Assembly (NCBI GenBank): GCA_016709305.1
Contig: JADJNA010000044.1
Location: 1-18,973, forward strand
Direction of reading: 5' to 3'
DNA from: Candidatus Villigracilis saccharophilus
GTDB taxonomy: Bacteria > Chloroflexota > Anaerolineae > Anaerolineales > Villigracilaceae
DNA: 18,973 bases
Shown here: positions 15,901 through 18,973 of the stretch, piece after piece
Layout: each line of letters opens with the position of its first letter
Numbering within the stretch: position 1 is the first letter of the stretch
Program-made: the position numbers and the translations under genes
The notes under the pieces: model-generated
Database searches by the model: none
Told to the model about the DNA's origin: nothing
Seen by the model: only the letters and a program-made list of their open reading frames with translations

Positions 15901-18900
15901 TTACACCCGTTTATTTGACAAATAATGTTGCTGCAAGCTGCGATATTTCAATTCATTTTTCCGCAAGGCCTGTATGGCGGAAACAGCGGCCATTGCTGCT
16001 GAGAGTGTGGTTAATAAAGGTACATTCATTGCAAGCGCGGCAGAACGAATTTCCGCACCGTCACTGTGGGCGTGCGGACCAAGCGGGGTATTTAATACTA
16101 ATTGGATCTTTCCTGACCGGATCAGATCTGTGATCTGTGTTGATCCGTCCATTGCTTTTTCTACAATGTCAACCGGCAGATTCGCTTTCTGGCACATATC
16201 CGCAGTCCCAGGCGTGGCGTAGAGGTGAAATCCCATTCGGTATAGATCACGCGCGAACTTCAAGCCTGCGCTTTTATCATAATCATTAACTGTAATAAGC
16301 ACCGCTCCGTTTTGAGGCAGTCCCAATCCTGCGGCGATCTGTGATTTTGCAAAAGCGTGACCAAAGCGGGAGGCATGCCCCATCACCTCTCCTGTAGAAT
16401 GCATCTCTGGCCCAAGCAGTGAACTTGAGCCGGACAATTTCTTGAATGGAAGGACTGCCTCTTTCACAAAGAATCCATCCACGCGCGGTTCTTCCAAAAT
16501 TCCGAGGCTTTCCAAACTGCTGCCTGCCATGATTTGCGCAGCGGCGTAGGCGAGATTTAATCCAGTGGCTTTGCTGGCGTAAGGGACAGTTCTCGAGGCG
16601 CGTGGGTTCACTTCGAGAACACAGACAACTTCATCTTTTAACGCAAACTGCACGTTCATCAATCCACGTACACCCAGGGTGAGACCAAGCTGCTCTGTAT
16701 ATTCGCGCATAATCCCGAGGTGATAAGCGCTCACTTTATACGGAGGCAGGACACAAGCCGCATCCCCCGAATGGACGCCTGCTTCTTCGATATGCTGCAT
16801 GATCGCCCCGACAACGACCCGCTCGCCGTCTGCGAGTGCATCCACATCGATTTCGAAAGCATCTTCCATGAATTTGTCGATAAGAATCGGCTGACCAGGA
16901 GCCGCCTCGATTGCGCTTTGAATGAAGCCCGCCAAGTGGGGTTCGGACTCCACTAGAGCCATTGCCCGTCCACCCAATACAAAGGATGGGCGCACCAAGA
17001 CGGGATAGCCAATTCTTTCAGCAATGACACGCGCCTCTTCAATGGAGCGTGCAATTCCGTTTTCTGGCTGGGGAATATCCAACTCTTTGAGCAGTTTTGC
17101 AAATTCTTCGCGGTCTTCGGAAAGTTGAATGGCATGTGGTGATGTGCCGAGAACTTTCACGCCCGCGGCTTCAAGCCCAGCGGCGAGGTTGAGCGGAGTT
17201 TGTCCGCCGAATTGGACGATGACTCCGACGGGGTGTTCAAGGTCAATGACGTTGAGGACATGCTCAAGTGTGAGCGGTTCGAAATACAAGCGGTCTGCAG
17301 TGTCGTAGTCAGTGGAGACGGTTTCAGGGTTGCAGTTGTACATGATGGTTTCATATCCCATCTTGGACAGGGCAAACGCAGCCTGACAACAGCAATAATC
17401 GAATTCAATGCCCTGACCGATGCGGTTTGGTCCGCCGCCGAGGATGAGGATTTTCTGCTTATCTGTCGGGTGGGATTCATCTTCCATTTCGTAGGCGCTG
17501 TAGAGATAGGGTGTCTGTGATTCGAATTCTGCTGCGCAGGTGTCGACTCTTTAAATGTTGGTAATATGCCGAGCGATTTACGTAATTCACGAAATGAAGA
17601 ATGATGAATGAAGAATGATGAGTGTAAGAGCCGTGAAATATGCGAGTCCGCAAATCCCATTTGCTTTGCTTCACGCAGAAGCATTTTCAATTCTGCCTTC
17701 TCCATTCCGCGCTCTGCGTTCTGCACTCTGCTTTCTAACTTCTGCATTTCCTTCATTTGAGCAAGGAACCACAAATCATATCCACTTGCCTTGGAAATTT
17801 CTTCGAGCGAGATTCCTTGGTGAATGGCACGATAGACACGGAAGAGTCTGTCGGAGGTGGGATGTTGTAGGGTGGCGAATGTTTCAGGTTCAGTAACCAA
17901 TCCTCGGTTAGGACCAGAGGCGTCGAGTGCGTCCACACCGATTTCGAGGGATTGAATTGCTTTGTTCAAAGCTTCGGGAAAGGTGCGTCCCAGTGCCATC
18001 GACTCGCCGACAGATTTCATCTGCGGGCCGAGAGTCGAGTCCACGCCTGGGAATTTTTCAAATGCCCAACGCGGAATTTTGACAACAACATAATCGAGAG
18101 AGGGCTCGAAGGCTGCTTTGGTTTGACCTGTGATGTCGTTGGTGATTTCATCGAGGGTGTAGCCGACGGCGACGAGCGCGGCGAGTTTGGCGATGGGAAA
18201 GCCCGTTGCTTTGGATGCGAGCGCGGATGAACGGCTGACGCGCGGATTCATTTCGATGACAACGACGCGGCCTGTTTTCGGGTCTACGCCGAATTGCACA
18301 TTCGAACCGCCTGTTTCAACGCCAACTGCCGTGAGTACCCGATGAGCGAGGTCGCGCAGGATTTGATACTCGCGGTCGGTGAGCGTTTGTGCGGGAGCAA
18401 CAGTGATGCTATCGCCTGTGTGTATGCCCATCGGGTCAAGGTTTTCGATGGAGCACACAACGACAAAGTTATCGGCTTTGTCGCGCATGACTTCGAGTTC
18501 GTATTCTTTCCAACCGAGAACGGACTCTTCAACCACGCTTGGCCGATTGGCGATTCAGAAATTGCGCTGCGGACTGCCTCTTGAAGTTGACCAGATTCAT
18601 AGACCCAGGATGCGCCTGTGCCGCCCATCGCAAATGAAGCGCGGACTAAAACTGGGTAGCCAGTCTGCTTGATGATTTCTTCGGCTTCGGTCAAAGAATA
18701 CGCCGCGCCGCCATACGGAATGGGGATACCAACTTTTTGCATGGCCTCACGAAACAGCAAACGGTCTTCGGCAGCTTTGATGGCGGAGAGATTCGCGCCG
18801 ATGAGCTGCACGCCATATTTTTCAAGTATGCCATTTTCGCTGAGAGCGAGCGCGAGGTTTAATCCCGTTTGCCCGCCGACGGTGGGGAGCATGGCGTCAG

Positions 18901-18973
18901 GTTTTTCCTGCTCAATGATGGCCTCAAGGGATTCAACAGTGAGCGGCTCAATATAAGTGGCATCCGCGATTTC
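15901..18973 (-). CDS. carB: Carbamoyl-phosphate synthase large subunit (N-terminus outside window; two frameshifts)
   Basis: CarB makes carbamoyl phosphate from bicarbonate, ATP and ammonia supplied by CarA, feeding pyrimidine and arginine synthesis. About 57 N-terminal residues lie beyond the right edge; the visible part begins at ADATYIEPLT. The first ATP-grasp half shows PTVGGQTGLNLAL, HTGDSITVAPAQTLTD and EMNPRVSRSSALASKATG. The oligomerisation domain follows (about 17830-17560). The second half contains ILGGGPNRIGQGIEFDY and VNPRASRTVPYASKATG. The C-terminal MGS-like allosteric domain (about 16320-15901) starts AVLITVNDYDKSAG. Two one-base deletions break the frame. One is at about 18536-18538, between SPIGQ and VVEESVLGW. 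The other is at about 17550-17552, where TFK should run into RVDTCAAEF. All other sequence is well conserved, so these are probably assembly errors. Two 7-bp repeat arrays lie in the oligomerisation domain. carA would be expected upstream, off the window. Confidence 0.93.
17595..17622. repeat. Heptanucleotide array, 4 units, inside carB
   Basis: Four 7-bp units read tgaagaa, tgatgaa, tgaagaa, tgatgag. On the coding strand they encode most of HSSFFIHHSSF, an unusual stretch in the CarB oligomerisation domain just before RELRKSLG. The reading frame is kept across the array. Confidence 0.75.
17692..17747. repeat. Heptanucleotide array, 8 units, inside carB
   Basis: Eight degenerate 7-bp units of the form tctgcNN run without a gap: tctgcct, tctccat, tccgcgc, tctgcgt, tctgcac, tctgctt, tctaact, tctgcat. 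On the coding strand they encode KLESRVQNAERGMEKAE, apparently extra residues compared with ordinary CarB proteins at this place. Confidence 0.8.

Noticed and set aside
17157..18536. Stand-alone gene for a separate carbamoyl-phosphate synthase subunit
   Set aside because: Split CarB proteins do occur in some thermophiles, but here the pieces break at positions inside conserved motifs and join by single bases, so they are one frameshifted gene.

Overview
The window looks like a chromosomal stretch from a Chloroflexota bacterium, probably class Anaerolineae. This is inferred from the style of the CarB protein, the large secreted repeat proteins and the family-5 ABC transporter genes; there is no rRNA or other marker gene to prove it. 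I see no CRISPR array, tRNA, rRNA, transposase or phage gene, and no clear undescribed system. The most unusual items are a recombining array of Ig-like repeats, a short-chain dehydrogenase homologue lacking its catalytic residues, and two 7-bp repeat arrays inside carB.

Left part (1-7684, minus strand): two large exported proteins. The first (1-4533, C-terminus outside the window) has a signal peptide, a parallel beta-helix region, a fibronectin-like domain and more than ten near-identical 86-residue Ig-like repeats encoded by a 258-bp tandem array. The second (5090-7684) is a membrane-anchored PQQ-type beta-propeller protein that ends at a strong hairpin terminator (5044-5079).

Middle (8065-9349): an intact GNAT acetyltransferase on the plus strand, then a decayed GNAT gene of another subfamily on the minus strand.

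Central plus-strand cluster (9642-15160): a ROK-family sugar kinase, then a lipoprotein substrate-binding protein, two DppB/DppC-type permeases and a degenerate SDR protein. The last four are tightly packed and probably one operon. No transporter ATPase is present, so the permeases must borrow one encoded elsewhere. The adjacent ROK kinase suggests, without proving, that the substrate is an oligosaccharide or glycopeptide rather than a plain peptide.

Right part (15284-18973, minus strand): carB, the large subunit of carbamoyl-phosphate synthase, with its N-terminus outside the window, followed by a small SnoaL/NTF2-like protein. carB is interrupted by two one-base deletions, and the repeat protein by one. 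Because these fall in otherwise well-conserved coding sequence, they look more like consensus errors in a long-read assembly than real gene death. The GNAT remnant is more damaged and is probably a true pseudogene.
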